Source: Syntrophorhabdaceae bacterium
GTDB taxonomy: Bacteria > Desulfobacterota > Deferrimicrobia > Deferrimicrobiales > Deferrimicrobiaceae
Reading direction: 5' to 3'
Length of the DNA stretch: 45,241 nt
NCBI GenBank assembly: GCA_009783195.1
Contig: WRHP01000011.1
Location: 1-45,241, forward strand
The notes beneath the pieces are model-generated. The model saw only the letters and a program-made list of their open reading frames with translations, was not told the origin of the DNA and made no database searches. A program made the translations under genes and the position numbers. Below are positions 1 to 7,247 of this stretch, piece after piece (positions within the stretch are counted from its first letter, which is position 1; the number at the start of each line of letters is the position of its first letter).

Positions 1-429
1 CTGGAATTCGATCTTGATGGTCTTCGATGGTGATTCGAAAACCATGTCCACGATTTTATATGCCGTGGATACGGACATGTCGTATTTATAGGCATCCTGC
101 TCAGCACAGGATACTTGGCAATATTCGCATCGCTGGTTACATCGCAAGGTGACAACCATCATATGAAGAGAAGTGAAATCCCGCAGATACGCCTTCCGCG
201 AGCGGTATTTTGCCGCTGCCTTCTGGATAGCGAAAACATCTTCTTCTGTCCTTCTTAGGAAGAGGCGGCTTTGCAGATCAAGGTAGCTCGGATTATCAGG
301 CGTTATTTTGCTTGAAATAAGCTCTTCAAAGGTTTCTTGCGAAACGAATAGATAATCTCCACATTCATTGACTAACAGAATACGGCCATTCGGATGACGC
401 CTGAACTGGAACGGCAAAAGTCTGTTCAT
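1..429 (-). CDS. hxsB: HxsB, radical SAM maturase of the His-Xaa-Ser system (5' part, runs off the left edge)
   Basis: The first 143 codons are present; the gene continues beyond position 1. The radical SAM signature CX3CX2C is complete (C97, C101, C104, within TLRCNQRCEYC) and would bind the [4Fe-4S] cluster that cleaves S-adenosylmethionine. The stretch before it (FTSLHMMVVTLRC) and after it (the DMS motif at 117-119, then PSKTIKIEFQ at the edge, normally followed by GGE) match my memory of the HxsB family. Residues 1-85 form the N-terminal part typical of HxsB (LFLRR at 56-60). The ATG overlaps the hxsD stop as ATGA, so the two genes are translationally coupled. By family knowledge HxsB pairs with a second radical SAM protein, HxsC, and is thought to modify HxsA, whose tail carries His-Xaa-Ser repeats; neither is in the window. 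The exact reaction is not known to me. Base composition is more A+T-rich than the chromosomal core. Confidence 0.85.
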   Translation of the reverse strand, partial: MNRLLPFQFRRHPNGRILLVNECGDYLFVSQETFEELISSKITPDNPSYLDLQSRLFLRRTEEDVFAIQKAAAKYRSRKAYLRDFTSLHMMVVTLRCNQRCEYCQVSCAEQDAYKYDMSVSTAYKIVDMVFESPSKTIKIEFQ

Positions 430-740
430 TTTTTTTCAAGGGGATAAAAAGCCTGCTCTACAATCATTTCTCGTAATTTCCCAAACCTGTTCTGGAGATC
501 ATGCCGAACTTGCTGCTCAATCAATTCGTTGCAGAATTTTTTCACTATGTTTTCGTCAACGTCATCCGCTTTTTTCGGCTGGATGGATATCTCGATATTA
601 TATTCAGCGGCAGGCTGGATCCCTACGTAATACCGATCCGTGAACTTAGCAGCAGCGGAAAAGATAGGCTCTCGCTCGAAAAACTCTTTGCTGAGCACGA
701 CTTTCCCATCATTAGGTGTTGATATTGATATGCCTTTCAT
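426..740 (-). CDS. hxsD: HxsD, small protein of the His-Xaa-Ser system
   Basis: A 104-residue soluble protein with no signal peptide or membrane segment. The N-terminal half has the pattern FSAAAKFTDRYYVGIQPA (about residues 27-44). The C-terminal helical half has FCNELIEQQVRHDLQNRFGK (about 69-88) followed by LREMIVEQAF. This fits the HxsD family, which is about 100 aa long and has a conserved N-x-L-x4-[LV]-R ... R-x-x-I-x3-AF tail. It directly precedes hxsB with a 4-nt overlap (ATGA), as expected in hxsD-hxsB-hxsC-hxsA loci. An AGGA ribosome site lies 6 nt before the ATG. Its role is unknown; being small and always paired with two radical SAM proteins, it could be a precursor-binding or scaffold protein (inference). 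It is the first gene of its operon, 119 nt from the integrase 3' end. Confidence 0.82.
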   Translation of the reverse strand: MKGISISTPNDGKVVLSKEFFEREPIFSAAAKFTDRYYVGIQPAAEYNIEISIQPKKADDVDENIVKKFCNELIEQQVRHDLQNRFGKLREMIVEQAFYPLEKK

Positions 741-771
741 CGCGCTTCCTGTGTGCTGATAAAATAAGTTT

Positions 772-796
772 GTCGATTAACTTCAAAGTTGTCGAC
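772..796. repeat. Imperfect 25-bp palindrome upstream of hxsD
   Basis: The two ends carry GTCGA and TCGAC, and the centre carries AACTT-CA-AAGTT as read on the plus strand. The element sits 32-56 nt before the hxsD ATG. A TAATAT hexamer on the minus strand (801-806) lies just upstream of it and could be a -10 element, but I find no good -35 partner. The position suits an operator or a 5'-leader stem controlling the hxs operon; the assignment is inference. Confidence 0.4.
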
Positions 797-859
797 CAAT
801 ATATTAGACCTTGAGAACAAGATTCTCACTGCCTTGAATTGCCTTAATGTGTTTCACGC

Positions 860-2095
860 TCAACAAGGGCCTGCCTGCACCCGTAGCCCATCCAGATAAT
901 CAGCCCACTCCTGCATCATGCGGCGGCGCTCCGGAAGGTGTTGCGCGTAGTTGTAAGCCGCCCTGACAGAGTTTCTTTCAGAATGGGCAAGCTGTCGCTC
1001 GATCCAGTCCCGGTTATAGCCCTGCTCATTCAGCAACGTCGACGCCATGGAGCGAAAGCCATGCACTGTCATAGTGTCCTTGTCGTAACCCATGCGCCGT
1101 AATGCAGCAAGCAGGCAAACATCAGAGATAGGATTGGTATCGGCCCTCATGCTTGGAAACAGATACCTGCAATGCCCTGTATAACGCCGTAAATCCCCCA
1201 GGATGGCTTGAACCTGGCCGGCAAGGGGCACGATATGGGTTTCCCCCATTTTCATTCTGGAAGAAGGTATGCGCCATTCGGCGGCCTCCATATTGAACTC
1301 CGACCATTCAGCCCGGCGAAGCTCCCCAGGGCGAACGAAAACATACGGAGCCATACGCAAAGCCGCGCGGACAATCAAGTTGCCGGGGTAAGCGTCTATG
1401 TCGCGCAACAATGCGCCGATGGCTTTGGGTTCCGTAATGCTCGCAAGATTAGTCGGCTTGGCCGGAGAAAGAGCGCCCCGCAGATCGGCGGCGGTGTCAC
1501 GTTCCGCCCGTCCTGTTGCTATGGCATAACGAAATATCTGCCCGCAATTCTGCATGGCGCGGTGCGCAGTCTCAATGGCTCCTCTGGCCTCAATACGCCG
1601 CAGCGCTTCCAGCAGTTCCGGAGCGGTGACGGAGGAAATAATCTTGCTGCCAACAAGGGGGAAGATATCGTTTTCAAGCCGGGTAATTATCTTCTTGCCG
1701 TGACTGTCAGCCCAGGCATCCTTGTATTTGCTGTACCACTCACGGGCTACAACCTCAAAGGTGTTCTCCGTTTCCGCTCGGATAGAAGCTTTGACAGCCT
1801 TTTTGTGTGCGCTCGGGTCAATGCCTTGAACAATCAAAACTTTGGCGTCCTGGCGTTGCCGGCGGGCGTCAACAAGGGAAACAGCAGGGTATGCTCCGAT
1901 GCTCAAGGTTTTCTGTTTACCTTTGAAGCGATACGCCATCCGCCACAGCTTCCCTCCGGCGGCAGAAACGTGGATGTACAAACCACCGCCGTCAGATATT
2001 TTTTGATCCTTTCCGGAAGGTTTCAGCTTTCGCAGGAAAACATCCGTCAGTTTCACGCCGAAACCCTCCATTTCTGTTGGTATCGATTTCTTCAA
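860..2095 (-). CDS. P4-type tyrosine recombinase / integrase
   Basis: 411 residues, the usual length for prophage-P4/island integrases. The N-terminal arm-binding domain (DUF4102) is clear: LTDVFLRKLKPSGKDQKISD then GGGLYIHV, and further on LSIGAYPAVSLVDAR. A central SAM-like core-binding domain follows (about 115-210). The catalytic domain shows the first Arg in VRPGELRRAEW (about 257), the H-x-x-R box in TVHGFRS (about 346-349), a third-position His in QLAHSERN, and the nucleophile Tyr in AAYNYAQHLPERR (about 380). It appears intact. The leftmost usable start is TTG at 2095; an in-frame ATG at 2071 (MEGFGVKLTD) also gives a full arm domain, so the start is uncertain. It lies 141 nt beyond the 3' end of tRNA-Met, the usual arrangement of an element integrated into a tRNA 3' end. 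It most likely mobilises the element that carries hxsDB. Confidence 0.93.
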   Translation of the reverse strand: MKKSIPTEMEGFGVKLTDVFLRKLKPSGKDQKISDGGGLYIHVSAAGGKLWRMAYRFKGKQKTLSIGAYPAVSLVDARRQRQDAKVLIVQGIDPSAHKKAVKASIRAETENTFEVVAREWYSKYKDAWADSHGKKIITRLENDIFPLVGSKIISSVTAPELLEALRRIEARGAIETAHRAMQNCGQIFRYAIATGRAERDTAADLRGALSPAKPTNLASITEPKAIGALLRDIDAYPGNLIVRAALRMAPYVFVRPGELRRAEWSEFNMEAAEWRIPSSRMKMGETHIVPLAGQVQAILGDLRRYTGHCRYLFPSMRADTNPISDVCLLAALRRMGYDKDTMTVHGFRSMASTLLNEQGYNRDWIERQLAHSERNSVRAAYNYAQHLPERRRMMQEWADYLDGLRVQAGPC

Positions 2096-2177
2096 AACGC
2101 CATCTACCAGTGATTATGCCAACAGAAAGCTGATATGTACATAGATTTTGCGGGATGACGAGAAACTAACAATAACC

Positions 2178-2217
2178 GAAAAAACTAAGCCCCGCAAGGC
2201 CTTGGGGGCTTTGCGGG
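2178..2217 (-). terminator. Rho-independent terminator of tRNA-Met
   Basis: Positions 2191-2217 form an 11-bp stem (CCCGCAAGGCC pairing with GGCTTTGCGGG, one G-U pair) with a 5-nt loop. On the minus strand it is followed by a T-rich tract (TTAGTTTTTT). It lies 20 nt after the tRNA CCA end and before the integrase, so it should end the tRNA transcript. Confidence 0.85.
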
Positions 2218-2236
2218 ACTTTATTGGATTAAGGAT

Positions 2237-2260
2237 TGGTGGCGGTGCAGGGAATTGAAC
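2237..2260 (-). other. Putative attachment site (tRNA-Met 3' end)
   Basis: P4-type integrases commonly use the T-arm/acceptor 3' end of a tRNA as attB, regenerating the tRNA on one side. The integrase next to this tRNA 3' end implies that the core att repeat lies here. The second copy should be beyond the left edge; no copy is seen elsewhere in the window. The limits given are nominal. Confidence 0.35.
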
Positions 2261-2313
2261 CCCGGACACTGCGGATATGAGCCGCATGCTCTAACCGTCT
2301 GAGCTACACCGCC
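2237..2313 (-). tRNA. tRNA-Met (anticodon CAU)
   Basis: A 77-nt cloverleaf. The acceptor stem pairs GGCGGTG with CACCGCC, the discriminator is A, and CCA is encoded (2237-2239). The D-arm carries TAGCTCAG...GGTTAGAGC. The anticodon arm is TGCGG-CTCATAT-CCGCA with anticodon CAT. The T-arm contains GGTTCAATTCC. The body resembles elongator tRNA-Met of related proteobacteria. A tRNA-Ile2, whose CAU is modified to lysidine, cannot be fully excluded from sequence, but the acceptor stem and overall pattern favour Met. It is not the initiator, because position 1 pairs normally (G1-C72). The gene has its own promoter and terminator and probably served as attachment site of the adjacent element. Confidence 0.93.
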
Positions 2314-2332
2314 ACGCTACGCGGAATTTTTG

Positions 2333-2360
2333 ATTATAACCAAAGAAGCGGTCTTGTCAA
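2333..2360 (-). promoter_or_regulatory. Sigma70 promoter of tRNA-Met
   Basis: On the minus strand a perfect TTGACA (2355-2360) and a perfect TATAAT (2333-2338) are separated by 16 bp. They end 19 nt before the tRNA 5' end, as expected for a strong stable-RNA promoter. A G+C-rich GCGTAGCGT follows between the -10 element and the gene. Confidence 0.85.
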
Positions 2361-2370
2361 CGAAGCCGTA

Positions 2371-3879
2371 TCACTTCATCCACAGCAGACGCCACTGGGT
2401 GGCCCCACCAAGGATTTTTCCGGCATCCATCGAAGCAAGACCAAACCGGGGAAATCCTGGGCGGCTCGTATCCGACAGCATGTCTCTTGCCGCCGAATCG
2501 GTTTGCTGGGAGCGCCACTCAAGCCGCAGCGAGTTTTCAGCTTGCGACAAACAAACCAGTTCGGTTCGCGTGGCAAGCCGCAGATTCTCGAAGAATGTGC
2601 CCGCGGACACCAGCGTGTTCATAACAACCACTTCGTCTATCCCATCCCGGTTCAGGTCGGCGGCAATCATCACCGCGGGGAAATCAACCTTTTCGTTGAC
2701 CGCTCCCAGCGGAATCTCAACGCCGGAGAAGGTGTCTATTCCTTCCCATAATTTTTTTCCGTCCGAATCTATGTATACAAGACGGTCACGGGATGACAAA
2801 ACGACATACCGCGCTTCTTTCATGTGCCGAACCGGGATGAAACCGAATATGAAAGTTCCCTCCGGAAGCGGCAACGTCCCGCCGGAAGCTCTTGGCGCCG
2901 CGATTCCATCCGCCATAAGATCCACGCGGAAAACCGGTCCCTCGTAAATCTTTTCCGGGTCCGTTTCCTGTCCGACGAGCGTCATACCTTCAGGTCCAAG
3001 GTCAACAACCCGCAGCAGGTACGGAATGTTTGAATAAGTCTTGAGGTATTCGGTGCCGTCAAATTTCCATATATCAGAGACCGCCCTCCTTCCGACAAAA
3101 CGAACCGCCACTATCTCGGCCACGCCATCACGGTCAATGTCTTTGGCATCGACATAAAACAATCCGGGGCCGGCGCCCGTGATCCGCGCCTTCTCTTTGA
3201 GATCGCCCCCTTCTATTGAATAGATCCCAATTTCATTTGCATAAGCCGCGGCGACTTCCCATTTTCCGTCCCGGTCGAGATCGGACATCGCAACCGACAC
3301 GACTTCACCCTGAATCGGCCCGCTTTGATCGATCACGCCTGATAATTTTGGCGTCGTGTCTTTACCTTGAGCGATCACAACCGCCGGTCCGAAGAAAAGC
3401 TCGTTTATCCTGTTCGCCGCTTCGCTTCCCATACGACCGAACGTATCGGCATATCCGGAAGAATACGCGGATATCTCACTCAGAATCCCGGATACTACGA
3501 CCGTCCGGCCCTTTTCCGTATCTTCCAGCGGGGCAAGCGTTACATCTAACGTCACTCCTTTCCCTATCCTCGACAAAGTACTTGTCACGGTATAAGACGC
3601 TCCAAGAGAACGCGCTCCACGCCTGCGCCGATCCTCCACGGAAGACGAAAAAACCCGAGCTGCGGCTGAGCGGACTTCGAACCGCTTCCCAAGCTGTTCC
3701 TTCATTGCGTTTTCGACGATCTGTACGGCAGGAGCAAGAACATTGTCATTGGCGACGGCCGAGTCAACCTCCGGAGGGAACAACGCCACGATATGGCGGG
3801 CAGCGCGGGCTTCCTGAACAAAAACGAGAACTGCCGCGAAAAGAAGAAGCGGGGCGATCCACCGCGTTGGATGCTTCAT
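2371..3879 (-). CDS. Secreted FG-GAP/VCBS-like beta-propeller protein
   Basis: 502 residues with a Sec signal peptide (hydrophobic 9-21, likely cleavage after ARA at 24-26). Residues about 30-170 form an alpha/beta region that resembles the TolB/CsgG-type N-terminal fold of envelope proteins (weak, by eye). From about 200 on it has calcium-loop motifs of FG-GAP blades: DLDRDGKWE (200-208), DIDRDGVAE (about 247) and DLNRDGIDE (about 410), each followed by a hydrophobic beta strand. This suggests a periplasmic or surface beta-propeller of unknown function. The ATG overlaps the stop of the upstream hydrolase gene (ATGA), so the two are co-transcribed. No ligand or enzyme residues are recognisable. 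It ends 57 nt before the tRNA-Met gene. Confidence 0.75.
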   Translation of the reverse strand: MKHPTRWIAPLLLFAAVLVFVQEARAARHIVALFPPEVDSAVANDNVLAPAVQIVENAMKEQLGKRFEVRSAAARVFSSSVEDRRRRGARSLGASYTVTSTLSRIGKGVTLDVTLAPLEDTEKGRTVVVSGILSEISAYSSGYADTFGRMGSEAANRINELFFGPAVVIAQGKDTTPKLSGVIDQSGPIQGEVVSVAMSDLDRDGKWEVAAAYANEIGIYSIEGGDLKEKARITGAGPGLFYVDAKDIDRDGVAEIVAVRFVGRRAVSDIWKFDGTEYLKTYSNIPYLLRVVDLGPEGMTLVGQETDPEKIYEGPVFRVDLMADGIAAPRASGGTLPLPEGTFIFGFIPVRHMKEARYVVLSSRDRLVYIDSDGKKLWEGIDTFSGVEIPLGAVNEKVDFPAVMIAADLNRDGIDEVVVMNTLVSAGTFFENLRLATRTELVCLSQAENSLRLEWRSQQTDSAARDMLSDTSRPGFPRFGLASMDAGKILGGATQWRLLWMK

Positions 3880-4436
3880 CGGAGCAGGGAGGATATTTTT
3901 TTGAATTCCGGCGTGCCTGCCGTCTCCAATAACTGATAGATCGCGGCTTCCGTCGGAAGCACCCTGACGTCCGCGTCGCGCATGGCTTCGATCCCAAGAC
4001 GATGATCGTGGATACGCCTGGACGACACGGCATCCTCGGCGACAAACACCTCGTATCCGGCATTTACAAGATCTATGGCCGTTTGGTAAACACAGATGTG
4101 GGTTTCCATTCCTGTCAACAGAACCTGTCGCCTCCCAGTTCTCACAAGAGTGTACAGAAAAGACTCGTTACGGGCGCAGCTAAATGTGATCTTTTCCGTC
4201 GTTTCATAAACCTTTCCTTTCAACGCTTCAAGGATCGAGGGGATGGTCCGCCCGAGGCCTTTCGGATACTGCTCTGTAAGCAGGATCGGCAGCTTGAGTG
4301 TTCCAGCAGCCTCCGCCGCGACGATTATGTTCCTGCGCGAGCGCTCGTACAACTCGCTGTCTATAGCGGAAACAAGACGCTCCTGGACATCTATTACGAC
4401 AAGCGCCGCGTCTTCCCGGTTCAGCACCCTGTTCAC
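3876..4436 (-). CDS. Isochorismatase-family cysteine hydrolase
   Basis: 186 residues from a GTG at 4436 (NRVLNREDAALVVIDVQERL follows). I chose this start because GAGGAG lies 9 nt upstream; the frame stays open to a TTG at 4466. The catalytic triad of the isochorismatase-like superfamily is present: Asp16 (VVIDVQ), Lys82 (YETTEKITF) and Cys115 in GMETHICVYQTA. Relatives hydrolyse isochorismate, nicotinamide, N-carbamoylsarcosine or related amides, and the substrate cannot be read from the sequence. The METHICV form is common in uncharacterised bacterial hydrolases of this family. The protein is cytoplasmic, with no signal peptide. It overlaps the downstream FG-GAP-like gene by 4 nt. Confidence 0.85.
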   Translation of the reverse strand: MNRVLNREDAALVVIDVQERLVSAIDSELYERSRRNIIVAAEAAGTLKLPILLTEQYPKGLGRTIPSILEALKGKVYETTEKITFSCARNESFLYTLVRTGRRQVLLTGMETHICVYQTAIDLVNAGYEVFVAEDAVSSRRIHDHRLGIEAMRDADVRVLPTEAAIYQLLETAGTPEFKKISSLLR

Positions 4437-4724
4437 TTTACGCTTCTCCTCGACCGCCGCAGCCAAACGCCTTGCCTGATAAACATCGCATTATATCCCG
4501 ACACCCTCCCGAAGTTGGCGGCGAATCTTGCGCGTCAGGCAACAGCGAGCCATGTTTGACCGCAATTTGGTATTAAGCGCGGGCACGCTTATAAAGGTAT
4601 CCCTTAAGCGCAAGCTTTTTTGCGACGGCTCTTTAAACCAGATAAATAGCGGCTTGAACCCATTATTTGCCGGCCGGCTGTCGATTCCGTTGCCATATTT
4701 CCGTGTCTTGGGTAACATAAGATT

Positions 4725-5240
4725 ATGAAAAAAATTCTTTTGCTTTGCGGATGCGCGTTATTTGTTCTTTGCGTCCCGATGATTTCCCCGATCATTCCCA
4801 ATGCGGCAAACGCCGATATTTTCCAATGGAAAGATGATAACGGCACAGTCCACTTTACGGACGCGCCTACAAACATTCCCCCAAAATATCGCGCCAGCCA
4901 GAAAAAAGTTCTGCGCACGCCTTCCGACAGCGGCCTTCCTGGCTTGACTATTATCGAATCTCCACCGAAAGACCTGCCGCCTATTATTTTAGAGCCGCCT
5001 CCTATGCAGCCTACTCCGTCTAGACAGGCAAGCTCACAAGCGCAAGCGGATCAGTTGCAGGCAAGAATTTCGGCGAAAGAGAAATTCATCGAAAGCATCG
5101 ACCTTAAACGTTCTCACGCACTGAACCCTTTAGGAAACCGGTTCGTCTCGCCGGAAGATCAGGAGCTATACAACAAGTATTCGGAAGAATTGCCGAGGGA
5201 CAGACAGCAGCTTAGAGAGCTACAGTCAAACAAGCCTTAA
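4725..5240 (+). CDS. DUF4124 domain envelope protein
   Basis: 171 residues. There is a signal peptide (hydrophobic 4-25, likely cleavage near NAANA at 27-31), then a DUF4124 domain with the characteristic IFQWKDDNGTVHFTDAP (about 32-48), a Pro-rich linker (79-100) and a charged, probably helical C-terminus rich in Gln, Lys and Arg (101-171). DUF4124 proteins are small periplasmic proteins of unknown function, widespread in proteobacteria. The gene is monocistronic and divergent from the hydrolase gene. The 258-nt upstream gap holds no gene that I can see. The G+C content is somewhat lower than in the core genes. Confidence 0.78.
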   Translation: MKKILLLCGCALFVLCVPMISPIIPNAANADIFQWKDDNGTVHFTDAPTNIPPKYRASQKKVLRTPSDSGLPGLTIIESPPKDLPPIILEPPPMQPTPSRQASSQAQADQLQARISAKEKFIESIDLKRSHALNPLGNRFVSPEDQELYNKYSEELPRDRQQLRELQSNKP

Positions 5241-5628
5241 AAGATATATTTGTTTCAATATGATGTTTTCTTATTTTCTGAATTATTAACTTCTGGTAAA
5301 GTGTCATCGCGCCACGAAAAAGAGCTTATGGATGCTTATTCGCTTACCATCTTTGTTCCGGAATAATGCGTCTATTCCCTGAATTACCCACATAAACTTA
5401 CCCAAAAACCTTTTTGTCGCGCTTATTATCTTGCATTTATATCTACTATTTTTATTGTCGCTATTTTACAGACATAAACATGCTTTCTCTTGTTCAATTG
5501 CCAAGCGTACCGGAATAATTATCCCCCCTAAGCCAACAAACTACCATCAGATTTAACAGCAAAAACGGAACCATGGTTTATATCTTATTTAAATTGAAAA
5601 CCTTAAGCGACAAGCAGCACAATATAAT
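5241..5628. other. A+T-rich intergenic region without a recognisable gene
   Basis: 388 nt between the DUF4124 gene and the 3' end of the glycosyltransferase. No ORF with coding character, RNA gene or intrinsic terminator is seen. A 10-bp direct repeat CCGGAATAAT occurs at 5358-5367 and 5510-5519. Composition matches the A+T-rich glycosyltransferase gene beside it, so it may be a remnant of the same acquired segment. Confidence 0.5.
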
Positions 5629-6438
5629 TCAAGCCAGCTTAACAAGCGCTATAACGCTACCCGCAATTCTGGATAAATACAGCTTAAAGCTATATCCGGG
5701 AATATTTTTGACATATATGGCAGTATATCTTACCAAAAGCTTGCGCAACAAATTTAATCTGAGAAATAACGACTTCTTTTTTCTGCTTGCGGAATTTGGA
5801 CGCAATCTCCTGTAATACAGAACATCCGAATTCGAGCAAAGATTTATTGTTTCAACTCTGCCGGCAACAAGAAACATAAATAAAGAGTCTTCACTTATCG
5901 CAATATCTGTATAAAAACGACCATCAAGAATTAATTCGCGTGGAATTAATTTCCCCCAACATGTGCTAAGAAAAGACCTCAGCTTAAAAAAATCGTCGGG
6001 GCTTGTTTTTTTATTTGACGCGTATGCATTTGACAAATAATCATTAGATAAATTGGAAATATTTTGCACAAATGGGCCTACGTTAGAAACCATTATCCCA
6101 TTTTTCACCCTGCTATTATATAATTCTTTCAAATAATTTGCGCTTACCAAATCGTCATCATCGACAAATAAAATATATTCTCCATCGGCGTTATCAATAC
6201 CAATATTTCTGGCATTAGACACTCCCGAAATACCAGTATAAATGTAATTCACTAAAACGCCTGACATTTCGGTATTCATATGATTTAATATATTATTTTC
6301 ATACGGATGCCGTATCCCGTTTAACACAATAATAATTTCAAAATCTTTACGCAAAAAATCCTGATTTTTCAATGAACCAAGGCACTCATACAAATAGTCG
6401 CCAGGCTGATATGTTGGGATAATAATAGATATTTTCAT
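5629..6438 (-). CDS. Family 2 glycosyltransferase
   Basis: 269 residues with a GT-A fold. The nucleotide-sugar binding start is MKISIIIPTYQPGDYLYECL (1-20). SGVSNARNIGIDNADGEYI (71-89) is followed by the metal-binding acidic cluster FVDDDD (91-96), which holds the DxD-type site. The C-terminal half (about 110-269) is variable, as usual for acceptor-binding parts. There is no membrane segment at the N-terminus; a modestly hydrophobic stretch lies at the very C-terminus. Such enzymes add sugars to LPS core, O-antigen or capsule; donor and acceptor cannot be told. The gene is strikingly A+T-rich (roughly one third G+C by eye) beside G+C-rich neighbours and stands alone, so recent horizontal gain is likely. 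Confidence 0.85.
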   Translation of the reverse strand: MKISIIIPTYQPGDYLYECLGSLKNQDFLRKDFEIIIVLNGIRHPYENNILNHMNTEMSGVLVNYIYTGISGVSNARNIGIDNADGEYILFVDDDDLVSANYLKELYNSRVKNGIMVSNVGPFVQNISNLSNDYLSNAYASNKKTSPDDFFKLRSFLSTCWGKLIPRELILDGRFYTDIAISEDSLFMFLVAGRVETINLCSNSDVLYYRRLRPNSASRKKKSLFLRLNLLRKLLVRYTAIYVKNIPGYSFKLYLSRIAGSVIALVKLA

Positions 6439-6557
6439 TTTATAAAATTCACAAACAAGTGACGTATGGTTATTTCAAATACAAACATAGAAGCTTTCTT
6501 CGTTTGTTTCACGGTTTTTCAGCGGACAGGATCGCCGGCAAGAACCTATTCGCATTC

Positions 6558-7247
6558 CTACTCCATAGGATATTTAAGGGTAATGGATGTTTTTGCGGGG
6601 GTTTTCGCCTCGGAGGAATTCCGCGCTTCTACAATTACTTCCGTTACAAGTCCCTTTGGCGGGCGTCCGTAGGCAGCCTTGAAATCCTCCGATACCCGCC
6701 GCGCGGTAGAGATTTCTTTTCCCGCTTCTTCAGGCCCGGCCATGATAAACACTGTTTCCTCCTCCCACAAGCGATACATTGATCCAACGGGAAGCATCGT
6801 CCCCCACGCGTAAGTAAGCCGGATTCCGGAAGGACGGAAACCGTTGGCCAGTCCCACGAAAAACAGCTTGAAACGGCCCCAGCCCCCAAGCGACAGCTTG
6901 TCTTTCCCGTAAACGAAAGTCACCGACGCGGGAAACCTTGCCCCGCTTGGCCGATATTCGTTCCCGGCAGGCATGACAAGATCCGTTGACATCTGAATCG
7001 CAGCGTTATCCGAACTCCAGCTTCCTTTGCGCGTGTAGGAGACATTGGCTCCGGGAGGCAAAACCAGCTCGACGGCAATCCCGTTAGGAGAAGCGCCCTC
7101 ATGAATCGTAGGCTTTTCACCCCAAAGACCGATGCCGGAGCGCCGCCAACCGTGCCCCAACCCCTCGGCGGAAAATGAGACCACGGGAACAAGAAGCGCG
7201 ACAAAAACAAAAAAAGAGATATACCGCCCCAAAAAATGGTTACGCAT
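6558..7247 (-). CDS. Secreted DUF3047 family protein
   Basis: 229 residues with a signal peptide (hydrophobic 9-25, likely cut near SFSA at 24-27). The C-terminal half has the DUF3047 pattern: LTYAWGTMLPVGSMY, then ETVFIMAGPEEAG, and EDFKAAYGRPPKGLVTEVIV before the end. The N-terminal half is a beta-rich jelly-roll-like segment. The family is periplasmic or secreted and of unknown function. The gene is divergent from purM, with a 368-nt gap that could carry both promoters. The assignment rests on the C-terminal motif. Confidence 0.68.
   Translation of the reverse strand: MRNHFLGRYISFFVFVALLVPVVSFSAEGLGHGWRRSGIGLWGEKPTIHEGASPNGIAVELVLPPGANVSYTRKGSWSSDNAAIQMSTDLVMPAGNEYRPSGARFPASVTFVYGKDKLSLGGWGRFKLFFVGLANGFRPSGIRLTYAWGTMLPVGSMYRLWEEETVFIMAGPEEAGKEISTARRVSEDFKAAYGRPPKGLVTEVIVEARNSSEAKTPAKTSITLKYPME

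Noticed and set aside
1208-2113. 301-codon plus-strand open frame opposite the integrase
   Set aside because: It mirrors the integrase codons, has no family-like sequence and no ribosome site; it is a shadow of a G+C-rich gene.
5573-5815. 80-codon plus-strand open frame at the glycosyltransferase 3' end
   Set aside because: Antisense to the GT2 gene, A+T-rich, no ribosome site or family match.
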